Shown: positions 1 through 7,492 of the stretch, in pieces
How the letters are laid out: each line of letters begins with the position of its first letter
Position numbering within the stretch: the stretch's first letter is position 1
Assembly: GCA_018268375.1 (NCBI GenBank)
Contig: JAFDWS010000001.1
Location: 315,375-379,374 of the forward strand
DNA: 64,000 bases
Reading direction: 5' to 3'
Origin: Armatimonadota bacterium
GTDB lineage: Bacteria; Armatimonadota; Fimbriimonadia; Fimbriimonadales; Fimbriimonadaceae
Translations under genes and position numbers: made by a program
The notes under the pieces: generated by a model
Seen by the model: the letters and a program-made list of their open reading frames with translations, nothing else
Told to the model about the DNA's origin: nothing
The model's database searches: none

Positions 1-62
1 GGCCGGCAATCTTGACAAGGCCAACGTCCAAGCAGAGCTGGAGTGGATCGACCATCTACAGG

Positions 63-86
63 CTGACATTGAGACGTCAATGTCAG
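63..86. repeat. Perfect 10-bp inverted repeat (hairpin) upstream of the first pseudopilin
   Basis: CTGACATTGA and TCAATGTCAG pair perfectly around a GACG tetraloop. No T-run follows on either side, so this is not a standard intrinsic terminator. It lies about 50 bp upstream of the inferred pilin promoter and could be an operator or the end of an upstream transcript. The rest of positions 1-240 shows no convincing gene. Confidence 0.6.
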
Positions 87-135
87 ATTCAAGCCAGGGC
101 CAGATTCAAATTCAATCAGACCGTCAAGCGTCTAC

Positions 136-163
136 TTGATCGTGGTTCCCGGCTCCTATATGA
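136..163 (+). promoter_or_regulatory. Candidate sigma70-type promoter of pseudopilin copy 1
   Basis: A TCTACTTG block (131-138) and a CCTATATGAT block (155-164) are separated by 16 bp. The same two blocks at the same spacing precede the second pilin gene (1551-1584). Read as a promoter this is -35 TTGATC, 16-bp spacer, -10 TATATG. Conservation between otherwise diverged upstream regions is the main support; neither hexamer is close to consensus. Confidence 0.4.
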
Positions 164-240
164 TGTGACTTGTACTGACGTGTCCCAAGGGCGTCGCCCT
201 GCGGACGCAGAGGTTCGTTATCCTGGAGGCAATTATTAGC

Positions 241-1143
241 ATGAGACTCCGAAGAGCCTTTACACTCATCGAGCTTCTCGTCGTTATCGCGATCATCGCG
301 ATCCTCGCGGCCATCTTGTTCCCGGTCTTCGCCCAGGCGAAGGTCGCAGCAAAAGGCGCGGCCAGCATCAGCAACGACAAGCAGATCGCCACGGCTTCCG
401 CCGTGTACTCGACTGACTTCGACGACATCTCCGTCCTGCTTTCGCAGAACGACCAAGACGCTCCGCTGATCCTTGGCGGCCGCTACTACTACAAACCTTG
501 GGCGTACCTTCTGTACCCGTACATGAAGAATGGCGACATCCTGCAGGACCCGCTCACCGCCAAGGAGCCCAACACGATCCCGCAGTTGCCTGACGCGATC
601 TTCTGGCTCTATCGAACCCAGTACGGTTATGCGTTTACCGTGCACTCGCCCGTGAGCTACGTGGGCGGCAAGTTCACGTCCAGCCCTCTCTCTGAGACCA
701 ATCTGGCCAAGCCCGCCGAGACTGTGAAGTTCCTCCTTAAGAAGACGCGCGGCGTCGGCAACAGCGGAGACTGGTACTGGCTGGTGGACGGTACCGTCGT
801 CTGGGGCGGCAACCTCGTCAATCCTCCGGGCCTTTACAGCGACCAGTTCACGACTGATCCGAACGTGAACCCGAACTCGGTCGTCGTTCCCAACACGTGC
901 TGGGGCGGCGCCAACAACGGCAACCTCTGTGCGGCCTACGTGACGCAGTCAGAAGAGGAAGGCGCTTATACGGGCGGTGTCGCCCTTCGAAAGACGATGA
1001 ACTCCATCGTCGCGTTCGCAGACTCCCACGTGCGACCCATGTCGCCCGCAGCGTTGGCCGCAGGAACGAACTGGACGAAGAACAGTGCGCCCTGGTCGAC
1101 TCGCGTGACCGACAAGAACAAATACATCTGGGACATGGAATGA
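241..1143 (+). CDS. Type IV pilin-like / pseudopilin protein, copy 1
   Basis: 300 residues. The N-terminus [15 protein letters not shown] is a class III prepilin signal: a short basic leader, cleavage expected between Ala6 and Phe7, Glu at +5 of the mature protein, then a hydrophobic helix. The usual Gly before the cleavage site is Ala. The C-terminus carries 'FADSHVRPM', the form taken by the H-X9-DG type tail of Armatimonadota/Planctomycetota pseudopilins. GGAGG lies about 10 nt upstream of the ATG. Probably exported and assembled or surface-displayed; the partner pilus machinery is not in this window. Its stop overlaps the start of the next gene by 4 bases. It is closely similar along its whole length to the protein at 1665-2552. 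Confidence 0.9.
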   Translation: MRLRRAFTLIELLVVIAIIAILAAILFPVFAQAKVAAKGAASISNDKQIATASAVYSTDFDDISVLLSQNDQDAPLILGGRYYYKPWAYLLYPYMKNGDILQDPLTAKEPNTIPQLPDAIFWLYRTQYGYAFTVHSPVSYVGGKFTSSPLSETNLAKPAETVKFLLKKTRGVGNSGDWYWLVDGTVVWGGNLVNPPGLYSDQFTTDPNVNPNSVVVPNTCWGGANNGNLCAAYVTQSEEEGAYTGGVALRKTMNSIVAFADSHVRPMSPAALAAGTNWTKNSAPWSTRVTDKNKYIWDME

Positions 1144-1346
1144 GGAAGGTCATTGTCCTTCTGAGCCTCGCGACGCTTGCCTTGGCTGGATGCCAGCAGC
1201 AAGCGGCCGATACGGGCGGCACACCTGGAGCCGGCAAGACGACCCAGACAGAAACTGGGGTCTCGGCCTCCAACAACGGGGCGAAGGAACTCAGCCTGAA
1301 CCCCAACGGCACAATTGCGCAGCCTGGATCGGCACTGAAAAAGTAA
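1140..1346 (+). CDS. Small lipoprotein coupled to pseudopilin copy 1
   Basis: 68 residues. Starts in an ATGA overlap with the pilin stop, so it is probably translationally coupled. MRKV is followed by a hydrophobic stretch ending in a lipobox LALAGC with the acylated Cys at residue 18. The mature part is short, low-complexity and polar (Gln, Thr, Gly, Asn rich), ending '[15 protein letters not shown]'. A paralogue with the same tail pattern (NPNGT...GSA.KK) follows the second pilin. I recognise no family. Its strict pairing with the pilin suggests a shared export or assembly role, which is inference. Confidence 0.8.
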   Translation: MRKVIVLLSLATLALAGCQQQAADTGGTPGAGKTTQTETGVSASNNGAKELSLNPNGTIAQPGSALKK

Positions 1347-1358
1347 GACTGCGCGGAC

Positions 1359-1406
1359 GAACGAGACAGGCGCGGGCCGACAAACCGCGCCTGTCCGTTC
1401 CTTTTT
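1359..1406 (+). terminator. Rho-independent terminator after the first pilin-lipoprotein pair
   Basis: GACAGGCGCGG (1365-1375) pairs perfectly with CCGCGCCTGTC (1385-1395), an 11-bp stem extended by GAAC/GTTC on the outside, followed by TTCCTTTTT. The remainder of the gap (1407-1664) holds only the promoter of the next copy and a small TGTCT/AGACA hairpin near 1530. Confidence 0.85.
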
Positions 1407-1555
1407 GATCTGACCCCCGGTCAAATCCAGTAATTTTGTCACCTGGCCGTCTTGTGGCTACGTTTGGGCCAGGTTCAACAGTCGGGGAATCTAGTTCGGA
1501 GCATCAAGTGCCTCTAATAGTTCCCTTATGTCTATAAAGACAGACTTGTGTCTAC

Positions 1556-1583
1556 TTGTAGTGGTGTCAGAAGTCCTATATCA
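1556..1583 (+). promoter_or_regulatory. Candidate promoter of pseudopilin copy 2
   Basis: TCTACTTG at 1551-1558 and CCTATATCAT at 1575-1584 match the blocks upstream of copy 1 at identical 16-bp spacing. As a promoter: -35 TTGTAG, 16-bp spacer, -10 TATATC. The distance to the ATG is about 90 bp, against 86 bp in copy 1. Confidence 0.4.
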
Positions 1584-1664
1584 TCGTGCGAAGTCAGCTT
1601 CATGGCTGGCTGGCATCTTTCTTGCCGGGAGATACGTCCAGGCAGATTGGAGGCAATTATAAGA

Positions 1665-2552
1665 ATGAAACTCCGAAGAGCATTTACATTGATCGAGCTC
1701 CTCGTCGTCATCGCGATCATCGCGATTTTGGCGGCGATCCTCTTCCCCGTCTTTGCGCAAGCCAAGGTCGCCGCTAAGGGCGCGGCCAGCATGAGCAACG
1801 ACAAGCAGGTCACGACGGCAGAAATGATCTACCAGACTGACTTCGACGACATTGCGGTCCTGAACTCCCAGAACGACCAGGACTCCCCGCTGTTGTTGAA
1901 CGGTATGTACTACAAGCCGTGGGCTTACCTGCTCCGCCCCTACATGAAGAACGGCGCCATTCTGCAAGACCCGCTCACGCAGAAAGAGCCGAACAGCCTT
2001 GGTGTTCCGGACGACGTCCTATGGAGCTACCGCACTCAGTACGGTTACGCCTTCACGGTTCACAGCCCGGTCAGCTACGTTGGTGGCAAGTTCGTCGCCA
2101 ACCCGCTCTCCCAGACCAACCTCGCCAAGCCCAGCGACACCGTCATGTTCATCATGAAGAAGTCTCGCCAGGGTAACGGCGACTGGCTGTGGGTCGTCGA
2201 TGGCAACATCATCTGGGGCGGCAACTTGGTGAACCCTCCTGGTCTCTATAGCGACCAGTTCACCACCGACCCGGTCGTCCAGCCGAACTCGGTCGTCGTG
2301 CCGATCACCTGCTGGGGCGGCTACCCCGGCACCGGCTGCTCCGCCTATGCTAGCCAGACTGAGGACGAAGGCGCCTATTCCGGCGGCAACGCCCAGCGCA
2401 AGGCCGGCAAGACGATTGCCAGCTTCGCCGACACCCACGTTCGACCGATGTCCTTGTCCCAGCTCGCCGCTGGTACGAACTGGACTCGGAGCAGCACTGC
2501 TTGGTCCACCCGCGTGACGGACAAGACCAAGTACCTGTGGGACATGGAGTAA
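1665..2552 (+). CDS. Type IV pilin-like / pseudopilin protein, copy 2
   Basis: 295 residues from the ATG at 1665. A longer upstream reading frame exists, but this start gives the class III leader [12 protein letters not shown] and has GGAGG 10 nt upstream, in the same GGAGGCAATTAT context as copy 1. Same architecture as copy 1: basic leader, Ala/Phe cleavage site, Glu+5, hydrophobic helix, long extracytoplasmic body with YYKPWAYLL and [19 protein letters not shown], and a terminal 'FADTHVRPM'. The stop TAA overlaps the next ATG by one base. A tandem paralogue, presumably with the same role. Confidence 0.9.
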   Translation: MKLRRAFTLIELLVVIAIIAILAAILFPVFAQAKVAAKGAASMSNDKQVTTAEMIYQTDFDDIAVLNSQNDQDSPLLLNGMYYKPWAYLLRPYMKNGAILQDPLTQKEPNSLGVPDDVLWSYRTQYGYAFTVHSPVSYVGGKFVANPLSQTNLAKPSDTVMFIMKKSRQGNGDWLWVVDGNIIWGGNLVNPPGLYSDQFTTDPVVQPNSVVVPITCWGGYPGTGCSAYASQTEDEGAYSGGNAQRKAGKTIASFADTHVRPMSLSQLAAGTNWTRSSTAWSTRVTDKTKYLWDME

Positions 2553-2758
2553 TGACCATGCGTTGGATGATCCTCGCAGTGCTCGCAGCCTTCATGGTGG
2601 CTGGTTGCCAACAGGCAGCCGAGACCAAGAAAGCTGACGCCGGGCCCGCCGCCAGCAAGGAAAACCCGAGCGGCGCGACGGCTTCGGCCAACCCAAACGA
2701 GCTGTCGGTCAATCCCAACGGCACAACCAACCAGGTCGGCTCCGCCACGAAGAAGTGA
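2552..2758 (+). CDS. Small lipoprotein coupled to pseudopilin copy 2
   Basis: 68 residues from the ATG in the TAATG overlap; an alternative ATG lies two codons downstream (2558). A hydrophobic signal ends in lipobox FMVAGC. The mature part is Ala/Lys/Asn rich and ends 'NPNGTTNQVGSATKK', parallel to the lipoprotein of copy 1. The pair therefore arose by duplication of the whole bicistron rather than of the pilin alone. Function unknown. Confidence 0.8.
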   Translation: MTMRWMILAVLAAFMVAGCQQAAETKKADAGPAASKENPSGATASANPNELSVNPNGTTNQVGSATKK

Positions 2759-2771
2759 CGGGCTGACGATC

Positions 2772-2805
2772 AAAGGCCCCGGTGAATCATCACTGGGGCC
2801 TTTTT
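2772..2805 (+). terminator. Rho-independent terminator after the second pilin-lipoprotein pair
   Basis: AAAGGCCCC (2772-2780) pairs with GGGGCCTTT (2795-2803). Inside it a GTG/CAC pair closes around a short loop, and a T5 run follows. It sits between the plus-strand lipoprotein and the 3' end of the minus-strand E2 gene. Confidence 0.85.
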
Positions 2806-2833
2806 ATGTGCTCGGGTAGCTACAGGCTCCCGA

Positions 2834-4105
2834 TCACTTGAAGAAGGACATTCCTTCCAGCTTCCCTTTCACGCTCTGCAGGAATCTGCCGGCCATCAAA
2901 CCATCGACCAGCCGATGGTCGTAGGTGAGCACCAGGTTCATGATCGAACGCACAGCAATCATGTCCTCGACGATCACCGCTCGCTTCACTATTCCATAGG
3001 CACCGGCGATGCCGGCCTGGGGCGCGTTGATCATCGGAGTCCCTAAGATCGCGCCGTAGGAGCCCGGGTTGGTCAGGGTGAAGGTCGCACCCTGCACGTC
3101 TTTGACTTCAAGCTTGTTGCCCCTCGCCCTTGCCGCGATTGACTCGAGCGCCTTGGCGATGTCCACGATGCTCATCGCATGGCAATTGCGGATGACCGGG
3201 ACGATGAGCCCGCCCTCGCCTTTCTCGCCCAGGGAGACAGCCACACCCATGTGCACTGCGTGGTTCACTGTGATCTGGTTGTCGACCAGGCTTGAATTGA
3301 GGTACGGAAACTCGGTCAGAGCCTCGGTAAGCGCCTTGATGAAGAACGGCGTGTAAGTGAGCTTGACACCGTACTGCTGGGCAAAGCTGTCTTTGTTGAG
3401 TTCGCGGAACTTGACAAGTGGAGTGACGTCGATCTCGGTCAGGGTGCTGACGACCGGCACTTGTGAGGAGCGGACCATCGCTTCCGCGATCATCTTGCGC
3501 ATCCCGGTCAGGGCCATCGTTTCTGACTCTGCACCGGAAGCCATAGTGGGCGCCTTGCCCAACTCCGGCATCGGCACCGTGACCGCGCTACCGCTTCCGC
3601 GGCGCTGCAAATAGGATTCGATGTCCTTCTTGTTCACCCGACCGCCCGCGCCACTGCCCACGATCTGACCCAGTTCAGATTCGGTCACGCCGTGCTGCTT
3701 GGCCATGGAACGGACGAGGGGCGAATACCACCGTCGCTCGCCTGTTCGAGCAGCAGGGACTTCGGGCTCTGGAGCTTTGACCTCGGGCACCTTAGCGGCG
3801 GCCGCTTCCTTCGGTGGCTCTTCTTTCTTGGCCGGGGTCTCTGATGCCTGCGCGGCCGCAGCAGACTTGTCGGTCTCGATCAGTCCCATGGCATGGAAGA
3901 CTTCGACTTCGCCTCCTTCGGGCACGATGATCTTGACGAGCACGCCGGACGCTGGTGCCCCGAGTTCAGTGTTGACCTTGTCGGTCATGATCTCGACGAC
4001 GGGCTCGTCCTCCTTGACGAAGTCTCCGACGTTCTTGAGCCAACGGCTCACCGTTCCTTCGTGCACGGACTCGCCCAACTCTGGCATCAAGATCTCAACC
4101 GGCAT
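2834..4105 (-). CDS. Dihydrolipoamide acyltransferase (E2) of a 2-oxoacid dehydrogenase complex
   Basis: 423 residues. Order of domains: N-terminal lipoyl domain (about 1-78) with the lipoylated Lys43 in 'MTDKVNTEL'; Ala/Pro/Glu linker; E3/E1-binding domain (about 126-166, 'SPLVRSMAKQHGV'); C-terminal CoA acyltransferase domain (about 195-423) with the catalytic HxxxDG motif at His397/Asp401. Transfers the acyl group from the E1-bound intermediate to CoA. Which oxoacid it serves (2-oxoglutarate, pyruvate or branched-chain) cannot be settled because no E1 or E3 gene is adjacent. The ATG is preceded by TAAAAT with a 6-nt gap, suggesting a leaderless mRNA. Confidence 0.93.
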   Translation of the reverse strand: MPVEILMPELGESVHEGTVSRWLKNVGDFVKEDEPVVEIMTDKVNTELGAPASGVLVKIIVPEGGEVEVFHAMGLIETDKSAAAAQASETPAKKEEPPKEAAAAKVPEVKAPEPEVPAARTGERRWYSPLVRSMAKQHGVTESELGQIVGSGAGGRVNKKDIESYLQRRGSGSAVTVPMPELGKAPTMASGAESETMALTGMRKMIAEAMVRSSQVPVVSTLTEIDVTPLVKFRELNKDSFAQQYGVKLTYTPFFIKALTEALTEFPYLNSSLVDNQITVNHAVHMGVAVSLGEKGEGGLIVPVIRNCHAMSIVDIAKALESIAARARGNKLEVKDVQGATFTLTNPGSYGAILGTPMINAPQAGIAGAYGIVKRAVIVEDMIAVRSIMNLVLTYDHRLVDGLMAGRFLQSVKGKLEGMSFFK

Positions 4106-4111
4106 GGTTGG

Positions 4112-4117
4112 ATTTTA
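4112..4117 (-). promoter_or_regulatory. -10-like TAAAAT six nt upstream of the E2 start
   Basis: On the minus strand TAAAAT is followed by 6 nt (CCAACC) and then the ATG at 4105. No Shine-Dalgarno sequence fits in the gap, so transcription should begin at or next to the start codon. Confidence 0.5.
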
Positions 4118-4166
4118 GCCCTGTCGAGCGTCTTCTTGTAGGGTCGGGGGAACCTAGAATGCGCCT

Positions 4167-5105
4167 TCAGGCCGTCGGTGCGTTCAAGAAACTGGCCAAG
4201 TCTTCCTCACCGACGCCTGGCTCTCCTGGCGAGACGTTGTCCAACTTCCCTTCTCTCATCCACTTTTCGAGTTGGTCGACGAGCGAGAACAGGTGGTCGA
4301 ACGAGTCCACGATGAACAGCAGAGGCTGGTAGTGGTCGATCTCGAAGTACTGGTTGATCACCCACTCCAGCTGGACGGGATAGCGTTGGACCTCGGGCGA
4401 GTCGATGCTGTGGGCAAGCTCCCCATAGCTGGACAAGAGGCCGCTACCGTATGCCTTGAGGCCCTTCCCGCCTTCGTCCCGCATCAGGCCGAACTCAATG
4501 GTGAACCAGAAAAACCGTGCCATCGCCTTGATGACACTCTCCAGTCGGCGCATGCGCTCCTCCTTGTCAGAAATGGAGCGGGCGATCTCAGCGGCCGTAT
4601 GGGCGCAGTCGCCAAAGCGAACGAGCGTGTCGGCGAAGGCGGGGTCGGTGTGCATGGGCACGTGGCCAGCGATGTCGTGGAAGATGTCGGGCTCGGGGAG
4701 ATAGTCCAGCTTCGAGCCGTCGCGGATTGTGATCGTCGTCGGGAAATCACGTTGGCGCAGGCAGTCGAAGAACTGGAACGCTGGCACATAGCCGCTGACC
4801 GCTTTGGCGCGGAAGCCTGTCAGCGCGCACAGGAACTGGTTGACGTCTTCGAGCCTGGGCACCTTGTTGGGGTCGAGGCACAAGTTCGAAATCCCCTTCA
4901 TGAAGTGCTGGTTGGCGTACCTCTCCCATTGCGGAAGCATGCGGTTGTAAAGGCTCCGCCAAGCTTCGTGGTTTTCTTCTGAATAGAGCTCGTAAGGCTG
5001 CTGGATGTAGAGCCGCCCGTGGGCCTTGGCGTCCTCAATGAAGGGCGCCCGAGTCGTGGTCATCCCGATGCCGGGTGGGAACGTGTTGGTGTCAGGTTGC
5101 GCCAT
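4167..5105 (-). CDS. phhA: Phenylalanine 4-monooxygenase (biopterin-dependent aromatic amino acid hydroxylase)
   Basis: 312 residues from the ATG at 5105; a GTG four codons upstream (5117) is an alternative. The catalytic core is complete: iron ligands His143 and His148 in 'FHDIAGHVPMHTDP' and Glu204 in 'FTIEFGL', followed by the conserved 'GSGLLSSYGE' segment. Converts phenylalanine to tyrosine with tetrahydropterin and O2, in the cytoplasm. Length suits a bacterial enzyme, with an N-terminal segment of about 70 residues but no obvious ACT regulatory domain. A TAAAAT hexamer (5122-5127) lies just upstream. No pterin recycling gene is next to it. Confidence 0.93.
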   Translation of the reverse strand: MAQPDTNTFPPGIGMTTTRAPFIEDAKAHGRLYIQQPYELYSEENHEAWRSLYNRMLPQWERYANQHFMKGISNLCLDPNKVPRLEDVNQFLCALTGFRAKAVSGYVPAFQFFDCLRQRDFPTTITIRDGSKLDYLPEPDIFHDIAGHVPMHTDPAFADTLVRFGDCAHTAAEIARSISDKEERMRRLESVIKAMARFFWFTIEFGLMRDEGGKGLKAYGSGLLSSYGELAHSIDSPEVQRYPVQLEWVINQYFEIDHYQPLLFIVDSFDHLFSLVDQLEKWMREGKLDNVSPGEPGVGEEDLASFLNAPTA

Positions 5106-5150
5106 GGCCTTCCGCACCGTGATTTTAGCAGGGAACCTCCCTGCGGGCCA

Positions 5151-5528
5151 TCAAAGCTCCTCGAACTTGTTGCGATTGAGGAAATAGTTCCAGACGAACA
5201 TGGCTATCAGTCCCACAACGGGAATGATGATGCCCGCGGCGTGCATCAAAGCGACCTTGTTGCCGCCGGGATAGAGCTGTTTATAGATGGGGTCGAAGAA
5301 GAACTCCTGGAACGGAGTCAGCCCGACGAACACGCCGATCGCCAGAACGATCGTCGACAGCCACTTGATCCACTTGGGCTTGCCAGCGAACTGGAGCTTG
5401 ACTCCGACAGCAAAGAGCACAAGAGCGATGGCGGTCGGGATCAGCCCGATGCCCATGAGTTCAGGAACTTGGTACTCGCCGCGATCAAAGTCGGCAAGGA
5501 GTGAGCTGAACTGGAGAAGTCCCAACAT
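5151..5528 (-). CDS. Small integral membrane protein of unknown function
   Basis: 125 residues, with three predicted membrane segments: around 'MGIGLIPTAIALVLFAVGV' (25-43), 'WLSTIVLAIGVFVGLTPF' (55-73) and 'GIIIPVVGLIAMFVWNYFL' (98-117). A charged C-terminus (NRNKFEEL) follows. No family recognised. It lies between the hydroxylase and the response regulator on the same strand. A TAGAAT hexamer overlaps its start codon (CTAGAATG), so the exact start is less certain than the frame. Confidence 0.7.
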   Translation of the reverse strand: MLGLLQFSSLLADFDRGEYQVPELMGIGLIPTAIALVLFAVGVKLQFAGKPKWIKWLSTIVLAIGVFVGLTPFQEFFFDPIYKQLYPGGNKVALMHAAGIIIPVVGLIAMFVWNYFLNRNKFEEL

Positions 5529-5573
5529 TCTAGTGTCCTGGCTTCAAGACGCGTGCCAATGCCAGAAGGGACT

Positions 5574-5987
5574 TCACAGGTCGTATCGTTGCGGCCCGTC
5601 GTTCTTGCCGCCGTTCCCCATGGCGATCCTTTTGACGAAGGCAACGAGCTCGGCCGGGTTGAACGGCTTCGTCAAATACATGTCGGCACCGTAGTGGTAC
5701 CCCTCGAAAACGTCCTTGTCCTGCGCCTTTGCCGTCAACATGATCACGGGCAGGCTCTCCGTCTCGGGCTCCCTGCGGAGCGATTTCAGAACCTCGAAAC
5801 CGTCCATGTAAGGCATCATGACGTCGAGCACACAAAGGTCTGGCTTCTCGGCCCGTACCTTTTCCAGCCCCTCTTTGCCGTCGTAGGCGGTCACGACCGT
5901 CCAACCCTGCTTCTCCAGGTTGACCTGGATCAGGCGGACGATATGGCGCTCATCGTCACAAACGAGAATCTTGAGAGGAGACGGCAT
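5574..5987 (-). CDS. Single-domain response regulator (CheY-like receiver)
   Basis: 137 residues consisting of one receiver domain and a short polar tail. Key residues are present: acidic pocket Asp11/Asp12, phosphoacceptor Asp55 in 'VLDVMMPYMDG', Thr85 in 'MLTAKA', and Lys107 in 'LTKPF'. There is no output domain, so it must act by protein-protein contact or as a phosphorelay intermediate. No histidine kinase is adjacent; the only kinase in the window is the GAF-GAF protein at 59051-60628, about 53 kb away. Confidence 0.9.
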   Translation of the reverse strand: MPSPLKILVCDDERHIVRLIQVNLEKQGWTVVTAYDGKEGLEKVRAEKPDLCVLDVMMPYMDGFEVLKSLRREPETESLPVIMLTAKAQDKDVFEGYHYGADMYLTKPFNPAELVAFVKRIAMGNGGKNDGPQRYDL

Positions 5988-6185
5988 TCAGATGTTCACC
6001 ATGCACGGCTTCGTGCGTGCGAGGATGCTACCCCATGGCAAGTTGCCTGTCAATGAGACTGGGGCGTCTGAAAGCGGCGCGTCACACGCCCGTGATCAAG
6101 ATCCTAGTTTCTTACGGGACGACCGTTTTCTTGGAAGTCAGAGGCCAGCATGCAGCCTGAAACCCAGACTTCGCAAGCCGGTCCG

Positions 6186-6854
6186 TCAAATCAGCACGTC
6201 ACGGTTGCGGGCCTGCTGGAGTTCCTGACGCAGGTCGTACTGCACCCGGGTCATCGTCACGTCACTGCGCGTGCGCTCGATGACGGCCCTGAGCGCGTCG
6301 CAAGTGCGCCGCAAGCCCCCAGTCAACGCGTCCGGATAGTCGAACGTGATGAGATCGTCGTAGATCGTCTCCATCTGCTCGAGCAACCGCTCGCCCTCGC
6401 CGAGGTTGCCCTTTCTTAACTCGTCGAGAACGTACCGCCGGCACTCCGACGCTGCCTCGCCGAGCCCGTTCAGATAGGCCACCGGCCCGACGCCGAGCGA
6501 CGCAGGGCTCGGCACAAGGTTTCCTGCACCCCGCAAAGAGTCCGGAGGTGCGATCCAGGTCAAGACCGCCGCCGCCTCGACCATCTCCTTCTGCGCGTCT
6601 TGCAAATAGCCCGCATAAAAGAGTTCAGGGTGGGCCGCGAGAGCCTTACTTGCGGACTCGGAGACGGCCATTGCCTCTTGCAAGAGCCTTTGGGCTTCTT
6701 CGAACTGGCGACGATGGACGTGGCGGATGCACTTGGCCGCCGTCTGAATGATCGAGCGGCACTGCCGCAAGGCGTCTTCCCGCACGCTGTGCATGGAATC
6801 GATGGAGGCTTTCATCGCCTCGACGGTTTGCTCCCAGGTTTGGATTTCGCTCAT
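6186..6854 (-). CDS. Translin/TRAX superfamily-like protein
   Basis: 222 residues, almost entirely helical. The C-terminal half reads like archaeal translin-family proteins: 'YLNGLGEAASECRRYVLDE' (128-145), then 'METIYDDLITFDYPDAL' (161-177), 'GGLRRTCDALRAVIERTRSD' and an Arg-rich end. Acidic pairs such as Glu90/Glu93 sit where TRAX-type nucleases keep metal-binding acids; that equivalence is inference. Known relatives bind or cut single-stranded nucleic acid as ring oligomers. Its ATG overlaps the radC-like stop by four bases (ATGA), so it is coupled to that gene. The family is uncommon in bacteria and often mislabelled there. Confidence 0.75.
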   Translation of the reverse strand: MSEIQTWEQTVEAMKASIDSMHSVREDALRQCRSIIQTAAKCIRHVHRRQFEEAQRLLQEAMAVSESASKALAAHPELFYAGYLQDAQKEMVEAAAVLTWIAPPDSLRGAGNLVPSPASLGVGPVAYLNGLGEAASECRRYVLDELRKGNLGEGERLLEQMETIYDDLITFDYPDALTGGLRRTCDALRAVIERTRSDVTMTRVQYDLRQELQQARNRDVLI

Positions 6855-7492
6855 AGGTGGCCCCTGTCGCAGAGGGAAACGTAGCGGCCGTTGTGGCCGA
6901 TGATAACATGGTCGAGAAGGGGTATGTCGAGCAAGTCGCCCGCCTTCTTGAGGGCCTCGGTGACCTTGATGTCCTCAGGGCTTGGCTCGGGATCGCCGCT
7001 TGGGTGGTTGTGAGCGACGATCACGCTCGCGGCGTTGTGCCGCACCGCTTCACGGAACACTTCCCTCGCCCCGACGACGCTGGCGTTCAACGTTCCGATG
7101 TGAACGACCTTTGTGCCGATCGGCTGCGCTTTAGAGTCGAGGAACGCGGCGCAAAAGTGCTCTTTCTCTTCGTCTGCCAAGTGGCGGAACAACTCATAAG
7201 CTTCCTGGCTCCGGGTCACCGGCGCCTCCCGTTGTCCTTGACTGGCGACACCGATCTTCCTTCCAAGTTCGAGGGCGGCGAGCAACCGGGTCGCCTCGTA
7301 CTGCTCAAGGCCGCCGACCGAGTGAAGTTCCTCATAGCTCAGATCCTTGAGCCGGACGAGGGGAACGTTGCGAAAGGCGTTGCCCACCGTGTTCTCGTTG
7401 CGCCCGAGGTCGCGCTCTTCGCGCGTCAACATGATCGCCAAGAGGTCAAGTTGTGAGACTCCGTGCAGGCCGTACCGCCGCACCCGCTCCAT
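6851..7492 (-). CDS. radC: RadC family JAB/MPN-domain protein
   Basis: 213 residues from the ATG at 7492, which overlaps the upstream synthase stop by one base (TGATG). A longer reading frame upstream would run deep into that gene. The N-terminal part resembles the short helix-hairpin-helix region; the C-terminal MPN domain has the JAMM signature His-x-His-x10-Asp in 'AHNHPSGDPEPSPED', with the upstream Glu in 'AREVFREAV'. The family was named for a DNA-repair locus, but its biochemical role is unresolved; it is predicted to be a metal-dependent hydrolase. Here it is sandwiched between a pseudouridine synthase and a translin-like protein. Confidence 0.9.
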   Translation of the reverse strand: MERVRRYGLHGVSQLDLLAIMLTREERDLGRNENTVGNAFRNVPLVRLKDLSYEELHSVGGLEQYEATRLLAALELGRKIGVASQGQREAPVTRSQEAYELFRHLADEEKEHFCAAFLDSKAQPIGTKVVHIGTLNASVVGAREVFREAVRHNAASVIVAHNHPSGDPEPSPEDIKVTEALKKAGDLLDIPLLDHVIIGHNGRYVSLCDRGHL

